DNA from: DASQGA01 sp035535315
Lineage (GTDB): Bacteria; Actinomycetota; Thermoleophilia; Gaiellales; Gaiellaceae
Length of the DNA stretch: 21,132 bases
NCBI GenBank assembly: GCA_035535315.1
Contig: DATLQD010000067.1
Location: 1 to 21,132 of the forward strand
Direction of reading: 5' to 3'
This document shows positions 13,957 through 21,132 of this stretch, one piece after another; position 1 is the stretch's first letter; each line of letters opens with the position of its first letter. The translations under genes were made by a program, and so were the position numbers. Under the pieces are notes generated by a model. It was given only the letters and a program-made list of their open reading frames with translations, ran no database searches and was not told where the DNA came from.

Positions 13957-15231
13957 TCAGGTGGTACGGGAAAACGCGGACCAGCCCAGGTACTCGGCCC
14001 GGTCGCCGAGCTCCGACTCGATCCGGAGGAGTTGGTTGTACTTTGCAACGCGATCCGTGCGCGACGGCGCGCCCGCCTTGATCTGACCGGCGCCGGTGGC
14101 AACGGCAAGATCCGCGATGGTCGTGTCCTCCGTTTCCCCCGATCGATGAGAAATCACGACCCCGTACCCGTGAGAGCGCGCTAGCTCGATCGCTTCCAGC
14201 GTCTCGGTCAGCGTCCCGATCTGGTTGACCTTGACCAGGATCGCGTTCGCGACACGCTGTTCGATCCCACGCTGGAGGCGGGTGACGTTCGTGACGAAGA
14301 GGTCGTCGCCGACGAGCTGAACCCGGCCGCCGATCCGATCGGTCAGCTTGCGCCAGGCGGCCCACTCGTCCTCGGCGAGACCGTCCTCGATCGAGACGAT
14401 TGGGTGGGTGTCCGTGACGCTCGCCCAGTAGTCGACCATCTCATCCGGATCCGCTTCACGCCCTTCAAATCGGTAGCGCCCGTCCTTCCAGAGCTCCGTC
14501 GCGGCGGGATCGAGCGCCAGAGCCACGCGGTCGCGGTGCCCTGCCCGCTCGGCCGCCTCGAGCACAACCTCGATCGCCTCCTCGCTCGACCCGAGGTCCG
14601 GTGCGAAGCCCCCCTCATCCCCGACTGCGGTCGCGAGGCCGCGCTCATGCAGGAGATCCCGAAGCGCATGGAAGGTCTCGGCGCCGATCTCGAGCGCCTC
14701 GGCGAACGACTCCGCGCCGGCCGGAACAACCATGAATTCCTGCAGGTCGAGCGTGTTCTGGGCGTGTGCCCCCCCGTTCACCACGTTCATCATCGGAACG
14801 GGCAAGATGTGGGCAGCCTCGCCGCCGATCCAGCGGTAGAGCGGAACCTCCGCATCAGCCGCGGCCGCTTTCGCGACAGCGAGCGAGCAGCCGAGGATCG
14901 CGTTCGCGCCGAGCCGGCCCTTGTTGTCCGTGCCGTCGAGGTGAATCAGCAGCTCATCGATGGCGCGCTGATCTCCAGGATCCCGCCCTGCGAGGGCAAA
15001 TGCGATCTCTCCTCGAACGTGCTCAACCGCCCTGAGGACGCCTTTGCCGCCGAAGACGTTCTTGTCGCCGTCTCGAAGCTCGACTGCCTCGAACTGCCCG
15101 GTCGAGGCACCGGAGGGGACGGCAGCGCGGCCCAATGCACCGGACTCGAGCCCGATCTCTACCTCGACAGTGGGGTTCCCACGCGAGTCCAAGATCTGGA
15201 GCGCACGCACGGACCGGATCGGCGAGCTCAC
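13957..15231 (-). CDS. eno: Enolase
   Basis: A 424-residue enolase, converting 2-phosphoglycerate to phosphoenolpyruvate. Visible motifs: ILDSRGNPTVEVE (13-25), PSGASTG (39-45), MMNVVNGGAHAQN, GDEGGFAP with catalytic Glu about 206, Mg2+ ligands Asp 241, Glu 282 and Asp 309, the family signature ILVKVNQIGTLTET (331-344, catalytic Lys 334) and SHRSGETED (His 362). Length is normal for bacterial enolases. GTG 15231 overlaps the mazG stop as GTGA and has a strong Shine-Dalgarno, AAGGAGG, ten nucleotides upstream. Position after mazG and near mfd and ftsB is the usual actinobacterial arrangement. Confidence 0.98.
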   Translation of the reverse strand: MSSPIRSVRALQILDSRGNPTVEVEIGLESGALGRAAVPSGASTGQFEAVELRDGDKNVFGGKGVLRAVEHVRGEIAFALAGRDPGDQRAIDELLIHLDGTDNKGRLGANAILGCSLAVAKAAAADAEVPLYRWIGGEAAHILPVPMMNVVNGGAHAQNTLDLQEFMVVPAGAESFAEALEIGAETFHALRDLLHERGLATAVGDEGGFAPDLGSSEEAIEVVLEAAERAGHRDRVALALDPAATELWKDGRYRFEGREADPDEMVDYWASVTDTHPIVSIEDGLAEDEWAAWRKLTDRIGGRVQLVGDDLFVTNVTRLQRGIEQRVANAILVKVNQIGTLTETLEAIELARSHGYGVVISHRSGETEDTTIADLAVATGAGQIKAGAPSRTDRVAKYNQLLRIESELGDRAEYLGWSAFSRTT

Positions 15232-16037
15232 CGGGGATCGGCCTCCTTGGCCAGGTCAAACAGGCGATCCTGCTCCGCGAGCGGAAGCTCGTCGAAGGAC
15301 CGCCCCTCCGCCGCTGCGAGCCGCTCGGCTTCCTCGACCCGGTCGACGAAGCGCCTGGAGGCGGCGCGAAGCTCGAGCTCGGGATCGACGTTCAGGCGCC
15401 GTGCAACGTTCACGCAGGAGAAGAGCACGTCACCGAGCTCGGCGGCGAGGGCCGGGTCTGGCTCGGTCTCGGGATCGGGCTCGGGCACACCGGCGAGCTC
15501 GTCACGCAGCTCCTTCAACTCCTCGTCGAGATCGACCAGCGTGGCGGCGAGGTCCGGGTAATCGAAGCCGGTGTTCGCCGCGCGACGCTGCACCTTGCGA
15601 GCGTAAACGAGCGCGGGAAGATTCTCGGGAAGGTCGTGAAAGATGCCCTCCCGACCCTCCTGGTTGGCCTTCAGCTCCTCCCAGCGAGCCTTGACGGCAC
15701 CCGGTGAATCGAGGGAGTCCGCGGCGAAGACGTGCGGGTGCCGGCGGACGAGCTTCGCATGCAGACCGCGTGTGACCGCCGCCAGATCGCCGGCGCCGCG
15801 CTCTTCGAGAAGCAGGGACAGGAAGACGACCTGGAAGAGCAGGTCGCCGAGCTCCCCGGCGAGCTTCTCGTCATCTCCGGCCTGGGCGGCGTCGGCGACC
15901 TCGTAGGCCTCCTCGACGGTGTGCGGGACGATCGTCCCCACGGTCTGCACGCGATCCCACGGGCAATCCTGACGTAGCCGTTCGGCGAGCTCCTGGAGCT
16001 CGGAGATCGCTTCCCCGAGTCCCTCGCCGCCGGTCAG
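15228..16037 (-). CDS. mazG: MazG nucleoside triphosphate pyrophosphohydrolase, probable CTG start
   Basis: A two-domain MazG that hydrolyses (d)NTPs to monophosphates and pyrophosphate. Domain 1 keeps the metal motif EEAYE (Glu 42, 43, 46 from CTG 16037) and ELGD (Glu 62, Asp 65); domain 2 has DEELKELRDELAG and AAELGDVLFS. The first ATG/GTG/TTG in frame is GTG 15950, but the codons before it spell ISELQELAERLRQDCPWDRV, the conserved MazG N-terminus with its CPWD motif. Extending to CTG 16037 gives 269 residues, close to the E. coli protein (263). No standard start exists upstream in this frame. CTG 16037 lies one base after the surA stop, which favours reinitiation. If CTG is not used, the true start is another non-standard codon. 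Confidence 0.85.
   Translation of the reverse strand: MTGGEGLGEAISELQELAERLRQDCPWDRVQTVGTIVPHTVEEAYEVADAAQAGDDEKLAGELGDLLFQVVFLSLLLEERGAGDLAAVTRGLHAKLVRRHPHVFAADSLDSPGAVKARWEELKANQEGREGIFHDLPENLPALVYARKVQRRAANTGFDYPDLAATLVDLDEELKELRDELAGVPEPDPETEPDPALAAELGDVLFSCVNVARRLNVDPELELRAASRRFVDRVEEAERLAAAEGRSFDELPLAEQDRLFDLAKEADPR
15242..15248 (-). promoter_or_regulatory. Ribosome binding site of eno
   Basis: AAGGAGG on the minus strand, ten nucleotides before GTG 15231 and inside the 3' end of mazG. It is the clearest Shine-Dalgarno in the window and supports high translation of enolase despite the GTG start. Confidence 0.75.
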
Positions 16038-16038
16038 G

Positions 16039-17058
16039 TCAGCCGGTTGTCTGGGGTTGAGTCTGGGTCGTCGCGGTCGCAGGTGGCTTGTAGCCGACCG
16101 CGTACACGACGTCCTTCGCGTACTTCGCCTGGGTCTGCTTGAGCCAGGTCTGCATGGCGGCGCTCTGCTTCTGCTGCTTGAGCTGCTGCTCGATCGTGGG
16201 CTTCGCCTCGGCGAGCTTCGTCACTTCGATCGGTGCGAGCGCTTCGATGATGTGCCAGCCGAACTGAGTCTTGACCGGCTTGGAGATCTCGCCCTCGTCG
16301 ATCGAGAACGCGATCTTGTCGAAGGGCGCCACCGTCTGGCCCTTGCTCACCGTGAGCTTGCCGCCCTGCTTTGCGGAAGCCGTGTCCTGCGAGAACTTCT
16401 TGGCGAGCGCTGCAAAGCTCGCGCCTGCCTTGAGCTCCTTATAGAGCTCGTCGGCCTTCTCCTTCGACTTGACGAGGATATGTCGGACTTCCCGAGGCTT
16501 CGTGAACTGCTCCTCGTTGTCCTTGTAGTACGTCTCGATCTCCGTCTCCGGAACTTTGATGCTGCCTGCCACCTTCGTGAAGATCTTCTCCTGGAGGAGC
16601 TTGTCCTGGATCTCCTCGCGGGCCTGCTCCTCCGTCAAGCCGAGCTTCTTGAGCTCGGCCTGAAGCTTCTCGTCGCTCCCGCCGAAATTTGTCTTCTTCA
16701 GCTGGTCGAGCCGCTTGGTGACCTCCTCGTCCGTTACCTTCACCCCAAGGTTCTCGGCTTCGTTCCTGAACTCGTAGCGCTGGACGAGAAACTGCACGGC
16801 CCGACCCTTGAGGTCGTTGTACTCGGGAGATCCGACCTTTGGGAACGGCCGCTTCTGTGCTTTGTAGCTCTGCTTCGCGCGTTCGAGGAGCGCGTCGTAC
16901 TCCGCCTTTGGGACCTCCTGGTCTCCGACGAGCGCGATCGCGTCCACCGGGACGTCCTCGGCGGTCTTGGTGTCGGAGCCCCCACCACAGGCGGCCAGGC
17001 CCACCGCAAGCGCACAGGCGAACAAGAGGGTGAGTGTCGTACGGAGAGGAAACCTCAT
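16039..17058 (-). CDS. SurA/PrsA-like peptidyl-prolyl isomerase lipoprotein
   Basis: A 339-residue secreted foldase. The N-terminus is a lipoprotein signal peptide with lipobox LAAC (Cys 24) followed by GGGSDT, so it should be anchored on the outer face of the cytoplasmic membrane. Residues 38-185 form a SurA N-terminal-like helical domain. Residues 189-273 are a parvulin rotamase domain: REVRHILVKSK, ASFAALAKKFSQD, GGKL and FGWHIIEAL. The tail is rich in Gln, Thr and Pro. The family helps exported proteins fold. ATG 17058 starts 17 nt after the mfd stop; a T6 run lies just upstream and no good Shine-Dalgarno is seen. It is probably cotranscribed with mfd and mazG. Confidence 0.93.
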   Translation of the reverse strand: MRFPLRTTLTLLFACALAVGLAACGGGSDTKTAEDVPVDAIALVGDQEVPKAEYDALLERAKQSYKAQKRPFPKVGSPEYNDLKGRAVQFLVQRYEFRNEAENLGVKVTDEEVTKRLDQLKKTNFGGSDEKLQAELKKLGLTEEQAREEIQDKLLQEKIFTKVAGSIKVPETEIETYYKDNEEQFTKPREVRHILVKSKEKADELYKELKAGASFAALAKKFSQDTASAKQGGKLTVSKGQTVAPFDKIAFSIDEGEISKPVKTQFGWHIIEALAPIEVTKLAEAKPTIEQQLKQQKQSAAMQTWLKQTQAKYAKDVVYAVGYKPPATATTQTQPQTTG

Positions 17059-17075
17059 GAAAAAAGCGGCTGTCG

Positions 17076-20000
17076 CTAGGCGGCGAGCCGAAGTTCAAGC
17101 ATAGCATCGACGAGCTGGAGCGCTTCCGCGAAGGAGGCAGTACGACGGTTCACCTCCCGGCGTGCGCTCGAGTAGACCGCCGTGTCCGCGAGCCGGCGAA
17201 GCTCGCGAAGCTCGCCCGACCCGAGGACGAGCGGACCGACCGACGCGCGCCCTCCGCGGAACACGAGGAAATCGGCGCCGAGCCGCGCCACCTTCAGCTT
17301 CGCCTCCTGAATCCGGAACAAGTTCTCGACCGGCTCCGGGACCTCGCCGTACCTGTCCTCGACGGCCGCATGGATCTCGCGCAGCTCGTCCTCCGTCTCG
17401 GCGAGCGCGAGACGGCGGTGCAAGTCGATCTTCTGCGCCTCGGCATCGATGTACGACGCGGGCACGTAGGCGTCGATCTGGGCGTCGACCCGAACCGGGC
17501 GCCCGACGGCGCGCCGGGCCCCCGAGAGCTCGGCCACCGCCTCGCCGAGCAGCTCGAGATAGAGCTCGAAGCCGATGGCGGCCACGTGACCGGACTGCTC
17601 CGCTCCGAGGAGATCGCCGGCACCCCGGATCTCGAGGTCCCGCATCGCGATGTTGAACCCTGCACCGAGCTCGGTGTGGTCCGCGAGCGCGGCAAGACGC
17701 GCTCGCGCCTCGGCCGTCAGCTCCTGGCTGTCGGGATAGAAGAGATAGGCGTGGGCGGGAACGTCGCTGCGGCCCACGCGGCCCCTGATCTGGTAGAGCT
17801 GGGAGAGCCCGAGCGCATCCGCGCGTTCCACCACGAGCGTGTTCGCCTCGGGGATGTCGAGGCCCGACTCGATGATCGTGGTCGAGACCAGGACGTCCGC
17901 GTCTCCTGCGAGAAAGGTCAGCATTTGCTTCTCGAGCTCCCGCTCCGGCAGCTGGCCGTGCGCGACGATGAACCGAAGCTCGGGGCAGATCTGGCGGAGG
18001 TGCTCGGCCGCATCCTCAATCGACTCGACGCGGTTGTGGAGATAGAAGGACTGCCCTTCGCGCTCGTGCTCCCGGCGGAGGGCGAGCTGGACGACCTCCT
18101 CGTCGAACTCGCCCACATGCGTCCGGATCGGACGCCTGCCCTCGGGCGGAGTCTCGATCACGGAGATGTCGCGAAGCCCGGAGAGCGACATGTGGAGCGT
18201 GCGCGGGATCGGGGTCGCGGTCAGGGCGAGCACGTCGACCTCGAGCCGAAGCTGGCGGAGGAGCTCCTTCTGGGCGACCCCGAAGCGCTGCTCCTCGTCG
18301 AGGATCACGAGGCCGAGGTCCTTGGCGGCGACGTCACGCGACAGCACGCGGTGCGTCCCGATCAGGACGTCCACGCGCCCGGCTGTGAAATCGGCCAGGA
18401 TTCGCTTCACGTCCGCCGGCCTCCGGAACCGCGAGATCATCTCGACGTTGACCGGAAAGTCGCGGTAGCGCTCGCGGAACGTGTTCCAGTGCTGCTGGGC
18501 GAGAATGGTCGTAGGCGCGAGGAAGAGCGTCTGCTTTCCGGCCACCGCGACGGCGAACGCGGCCCGAACGGCCACCTCGGTCTTCCCAAAGCCAACGTCG
18601 CCGCACACGAGGCGGTCCATCGGCCGGGGGGTCTCGAGATCCTCCTTGACGGCCTCGATTGCCCGCTGCTGGTCGGGCGTCTCGACGTACGGGAAGCTGG
18701 CTTCGAGCTGCTCCAGGAGGTCGCCCTCGACCTCGAAGGCAACCCCTTCTGCACGCTGTCGCTGCGCATAGAGCGCGAGGAGCTCGCCCGCGAGCTCCCG
18801 GGCACCGGCCCTGGCTCGCGTCTTGACGAGCTGCCAGGCCTTGCCTCCGAGCTTCGAGAGTGCGGGCTCGACGGCGCCCGCGCCGACGTAGCGCGAGACC
18901 TTGCCGATCTGTTCGTGCGGGACATAGAGGCGATCGTCACCCTTGAAGGCGAGGAAGAGGTAGTCCCGGGTAACAGCGGCAACAGTTTTCGTCTCGAAGC
19001 CGAGAAGCTTCCCGATCCCATGGTCCTCGTGGACGACGTAGTCGCCGGTCCGCAGGTCCGCGAAGCTCTGAAGCGCCCGGCCGAGCCTGGCGTCGGCGCG
19101 CGGCGGACGCTTGCGGAAGACCTGCGTGTCGGGTAGAAGCACCAGCCCGAGGTCGCGCGAGACGAACCCGCGCCGCGCGCGAGAGACTGCGAAGACGAGG
19201 CCTGGCTCGGCGGGCAACGGGTCGCCCTCGCCGAGGAGCACCGGCTCGATCCGGCGCAGCAGCGCCTTCGTCCTCAGGGCCTCTCCGCGGTGGGCGAACG
19301 TCACGACGACCCGGTTCCCGCCGCGCACGAACCCGCCGAGGTCGCGCTCCGCTTCCGAGAGACCGCGCGCGGCGACCGCCGGGCGCTGCGCCTCGAACGC
19401 GTACGGCTGTCCCGACGGAAGCTCGCTCAGGTCGACCATCCCCTTGAGCGAAACGCCGTCGACGAGCTCCTCCTCCCACACCTTGCGAACCTCGTCTGAC
19501 TCCCACACCAGATCGGGCGGGCCGAGCGGCGCGACGAGGTCGTTCGGAATCTCGAGCTTGTCCCGGGCACCAAGCTCGGCGTCGGATAGGTCCAGCCGCC
19601 GTTCGGCGGCGGGGTGGATCGTCGCCTCTTCGAGCACGCGCAGTGCCCTCTGTGTGAAGGCGGAGAAGGCGCGGATCGACTCCACCTCGTCTCCGAAGAG
19701 CTCGATTCGAATCGGCTCCCGGCCCGTGGACGGGAATACGTCGACGATGCCGCCACGCACAGCAAACTGGCCGCGTTCCTCAACGCGTTCGACGCGCTCG
19801 TACCCGGCGAGAGCGAGCTCCGCGACGAGCTCCTCGGAGCCCGGCTCGGAGCCAACCCGGACGTGCATGGTCTCTGGGCGCGACCGGGGCGGCGGAAGCA
19901 GGTCGGCCACCCCGAGGGCCGAGGCGCAGACGAGACCTCCGCCTGCGAGGATCTCGAGCGCACGCGCTCGCTCGCCCACAAGGTGAGGAGGTGGCCGGAG

Positions 20001-20288
20001 ACCCGTCTCCCACCGGACGCCGCGCGAGGCTAGGAGGCCGACCCTGTCCTCGCCGAGAAACCACCCGGCCGCCTCGGCGGCATCTCGAGCATCGGCGTCG
20101 TCGGGAAGCAGGCAGACGAGCGCTCCGTCCCGGGCGGTCCAGACGGCTGCCAGGAAGAGCGGCAGGAGCGCTTCGGAGACGCGCGCGCGGTCAGGGGCGG
20201 ATGCGAACGCCTGCAGGCGATCCGTCTCCGCGAGAGCGCGGGCGAGCGGATTCAGAACGGGGGTGTCAGTGAGGGTCTTCAGGTCCAT
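17076..20288 (-). CDS. mfd: Transcription-repair coupling factor
   Basis: A 1070-residue Mfd, which removes RNA polymerase stalled at DNA lesions and recruits UvrA. Domains in order: UvrB-like N-terminal module with GQFAVRGGIVDVFPSTGREP (about 173-192); RNA polymerase interacting (CarD-like) domain about 409-470 with GDYVVHEDHGIGKLLG; superfamily-2 translocase with Walker A GDVGFGKTEV (563-572), DEEQ box (664-667), LTATPIPRTL (689-698) and motif VI QIRGRVGRS (about 833-841); C-terminal TRCF domain from about 930. It is about 80 residues shorter than E. coli Mfd, mostly at the N-terminus, within the family range. ATG 20288 begins with MDLKTLTD; no strong ribosome site precedes it. It heads the minus-strand run mfd-surA-mazG-eno. 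Confidence 0.98.
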   Translation of the reverse strand: MDLKTLTDTPVLNPLARALAETDRLQAFASAPDRARVSEALLPLFLAAVWTARDGALVCLLPDDADARDAAEAAGWFLGEDRVGLLASRGVRWETGLRPPPHLVGERARALEILAGGGLVCASALGVADLLPPPRSRPETMHVRVGSEPGSEELVAELALAGYERVERVEERGQFAVRGGIVDVFPSTGREPIRIELFGDEVESIRAFSAFTQRALRVLEEATIHPAAERRLDLSDAELGARDKLEIPNDLVAPLGPPDLVWESDEVRKVWEEELVDGVSLKGMVDLSELPSGQPYAFEAQRPAVAARGLSEAERDLGGFVRGGNRVVVTFAHRGEALRTKALLRRIEPVLLGEGDPLPAEPGLVFAVSRARRGFVSRDLGLVLLPDTQVFRKRPPRADARLGRALQSFADLRTGDYVVHEDHGIGKLLGFETKTVAAVTRDYLFLAFKGDDRLYVPHEQIGKVSRYVGAGAVEPALSKLGGKAWQLVKTRARAGARELAGELLALYAQRQRAEGVAFEVEGDLLEQLEASFPYVETPDQQRAIEAVKEDLETPRPMDRLVCGDVGFGKTEVAVRAAFAVAVAGKQTLFLAPTTILAQQHWNTFRERYRDFPVNVEMISRFRRPADVKRILADFTAGRVDVLIGTHRVLSRDVAAKDLGLVILDEEQRFGVAQKELLRQLRLEVDVLALTATPIPRTLHMSLSGLRDISVIETPPEGRRPIRTHVGEFDEEVVQLALRREHEREGQSFYLHNRVESIEDAAEHLRQICPELRFIVAHGQLPERELEKQMLTFLAGDADVLVSTTIIESGLDIPEANTLVVERADALGLSQLYQIRGRVGRSDVPAHAYLFYPDSQELTAEARARLAALADHTELGAGFNIAMRDLEIRGAGDLLGAEQSGHVAAIGFELYLELLGEAVAELSGARRAVGRPVRVDAQIDAYVPASYIDAEAQKIDLHRRLALAETEDELREIHAAVEDRYGEVPEPVENLFRIQEAKLKVARLGADFLVFRGGRASVGPLVLGSGELRELRRLADTAVYSSARREVNRRTASFAEALQLVDAMLELRLAA

Positions 20289-20419
20289 GACGAGCGACGG
20301 AACCGCGATTCCGCGGACGCAATCGTAGCCCCAGCTAGATGGTCGATCGAAATTACAGACGCGGCCTGGCCCGTCCCCGCGGGCATGTCAATCATCGACC
20401 AACCATCTAGGCTCCCGCC
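20289..20419. promoter_or_regulatory. Divergent promoter region between mfd and the 79-aa gene
   Basis: The 131-nt gap carries two copies of one motif in opposite orientation, each pointing to its gene. For mfd: minus-strand CGATCGACCATCTA (20349-20336). For the plus-strand gene: TCATCGACCAACCATCTAG (20392-20410), the same motif with a small insertion. The mfd copy matches exactly the motif at 5350-5363. A short CCCGCGGG palindrome lies between them. Confidence 0.4.
20408..20413 (+). promoter_or_regulatory. Candidate -10 element of the 79-aa gene
   Basis: TAGGCT fits TAnnnT and ends six nucleotides before GTG 20420; ATGTCA at 20385-20390 is a fair -35 at 17-bp spacing. No ribosome site can fit between, so the transcript is probably leaderless. 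Confidence 0.45.
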
Positions 20420-20659
20420 GTGGCCGGAGAGCTCGTAGACATCGGGAAGCGGCCGCTGCTCGTCGCGTCCTTTGAACCTCCCGGCGCGGCTGCTCGCTTC
20501 AATGCATGGCGAGAGGAGCACGCCGACGCACTCGCCGCCGTGCCGGAGGCGGCACTCCGGGTCGAGTACGGACGCACCGGCCAAGGCCTTTTCGTACGGG
20601 TGCGGATCGACGAGGCGCACATACCCGACGGCCTCCTCCCTCCACCGGCCGCCGCCTGA
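20420..20659 (+). CDS. Unknown 79-aa protein
   Basis: A small soluble protein I do not recognise: MAGELVDIGKRPLLVASFEP, a helical middle (ARFNAWREEHADALAAVPEA) and a strand-rich end LRVEYGRTGQGLFVRVRIDE. There is no signal peptide, membrane helix or cysteine. The start is GTG directly behind a promoter-like hexamer. Codon usage (G/C in third positions) is like its neighbours, which supports it being real. It is divergent from mfd and converges on the MOSC gene with one base between the stops. Confidence 0.6.
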   Translation: MAGELVDIGKRPLLVASFEPPGAAARFNAWREEHADALAAVPEAALRVEYGRTGQGLFVRVRIDEAHIPDGLLPPPAAA

Positions 20660-20660
20660 G

Positions 20661-21132
20661 CTAGACGGGCTCGAGCAGCCCGTGCGGTTCCGGAGGCAGC
20701 TCGACCCGAATCGAGTCTCCGGGCCTAACGTCGCCGTCGGCCAGGACGATGCTCATGATTCCGGATTTCCGGACGAAGCCGCCCTGTTGGTCACGCCCGA
20801 GGGCCGCAGCCATGAGCCCCGGCTGGAGCCTGTCCAGCTGGACGCACGGATTCCGAAGACCCGTCACCTCCACCACGGCTCCTTTGCCGAGGTGCAGGCG
20901 CGTGCGGGCCGGGAGTCCCAGCAGGTTGACGCCTCGCGTTGTCACGTTCTCGCCCATCTGGCCCGGTACCACTGTGAAGCCGGCCTCACGGAGCTCTTCG
21001 TAGAGCTCCTCGTGGATCAGGTGCACCTGGCGCAGATTGGGCTGGCTCGGGTCGCGCCGTACGCGCGAGCGGTGCTTGACGGTCTCACCGAAATGGGCGT
21101 CGCCCTCGACCCCTAGGCCGCACCGGAGGTGA
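20661..21132 (-). CDS. MOSC-domain protein (5' end outside window)
   Basis: The frame is open to the right edge, so about 156 C-terminal residues are seen. They contain most of a MOSC domain: GVEGDAHFGETVKHRSRV, then SQPNLRQVHLIHEELYEEL, the conserved GENVTTRGVNLLGLP, and TGLRNPCVQLD with the conserved cysteine. The end VLADGDVRPGDSIRVELPPE is also typical. MOSC domains bind a sulfur or molybdenum-cofactor ligand through that cysteine, as in MOCOS C-termini, YiiM and YuaD. The substrate is not known. The in-frame GTG at 21026 is internal to the domain and is not the start. Confidence 0.88.
   Translation of the reverse strand, partial: HLRCGLGVEGDAHFGETVKHRSRVRRDPSQPNLRQVHLIHEELYEELREAGFTVVPGQMGENVTTRGVNLLGLPARTRLHLGKGAVVEVTGLRNPCVQLDRLQPGLMAAALGRDQQGGFVRKSGIMSIVLADGDVRPGDSIRVELPPEPHGLLEPV

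Noticed and set aside
14404..15561. Open frame of 385 codons on the plus strand
   Set aside because: Antisense to eno and mazG, both with intact family signatures.
17059..17064. T-run after mfd as an intrinsic terminator
   Set aside because: No convincing hairpin precedes it, and it lies in the 17-nt gap directly before surA, so cotranscription is more likely.
16057..17079. Leu-rich open frame of 340 codons on the plus strand
   Set aside because: It mirrors the surA-like gene nearly end to end; Lys/Gln codons read backward give Leu, which explains the composition.
17370..19136. Long open frame (588 codons) on the plus strand
   Set aside because: Antisense to mfd, whose motifs are complete; the shadow has no recognisable domain.
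1..21132. tRNA, rRNA, CRISPR arrays, insertion sequences, riboswitches
   Set aside because: Looked for T-loop motifs, regularly spaced repeats, transposase motifs and long conserved leaders by eye; none found. Long leaders are largely ruled out by the short gaps.

Overview
The window is GC-rich, gene-dense bacterial chromosome with about 24 protein genes, two of them cut by the window ends. I see no rRNA, tRNA, CRISPR array, insertion sequence or prophage. The set points to an actinobacterium: mfd-mazG-eno-ftsB-DUF501 gene order, a BldC-like DNA-binding domain, many GTG/TTG starts, and starts that look leaderless. A deep-branching class such as Thermoleophilia (Gaiellales/Solirubrobacterales) is my best guess, but that is inference without a database search.

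Left part (1-5344): the C-terminal end of a GNAT acetyltransferase (+) meets a tightly packed minus-strand run. In transcription order the run holds a membrane-anchored spermidine-synthase-like protein, a glycerophosphodiester phosphodiesterase, an exported L,D-transpeptidase, a TlpA/ResA thioredoxin-like protein, a CcmH-like protein and CcdA. The last three form an extracytoplasmic thiol-reduction / cytochrome c maturation module. The whole run looks like one envelope-related operon.

Middle part (5384-11550): a large four-GAF SpoIIE/RsbU-type phosphatase (-) is divergent from two small coupled membrane-protein genes (+), which converge on a PAP2 phosphatase (-). Next, on the minus strand, is an unusual regulator with an N-terminal BldC/MerR-like helix-turn-helix and a C-terminal receiver domain. 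A perfect 7-bp direct repeat with 10-bp period lies just upstream of it. Upstream of that is the chain ftsB - DUF501 - unknown 104-aa protein - unknown 89-aa membrane protein, with stop/start overlaps or very short gaps.

Right part (11600-21132): an alpha/beta hydrolase (+) converges on pyruvate kinase (-). Upstream of pyk are enolase, MazG, a SurA/PrsA-like foldase lipoprotein and the Mfd transcription-repair coupling factor, all on the minus strand with overlaps or short gaps. mazG appears to lack a normal start codon: its conserved N-terminus can only be included by starting at a CTG next to the surA stop. Divergent from mfd is a small unknown protein (+), which converges on a MOSC-domain protein that runs off the right end.

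The most interesting items are the reversed-architecture BldC-like regulator with its repeat, the two unknown proteins coupled to ftsB/DUF501, the CTG start of mazG, and a 14-bp motif upstream of two transcription units with a variant upstream of a third.
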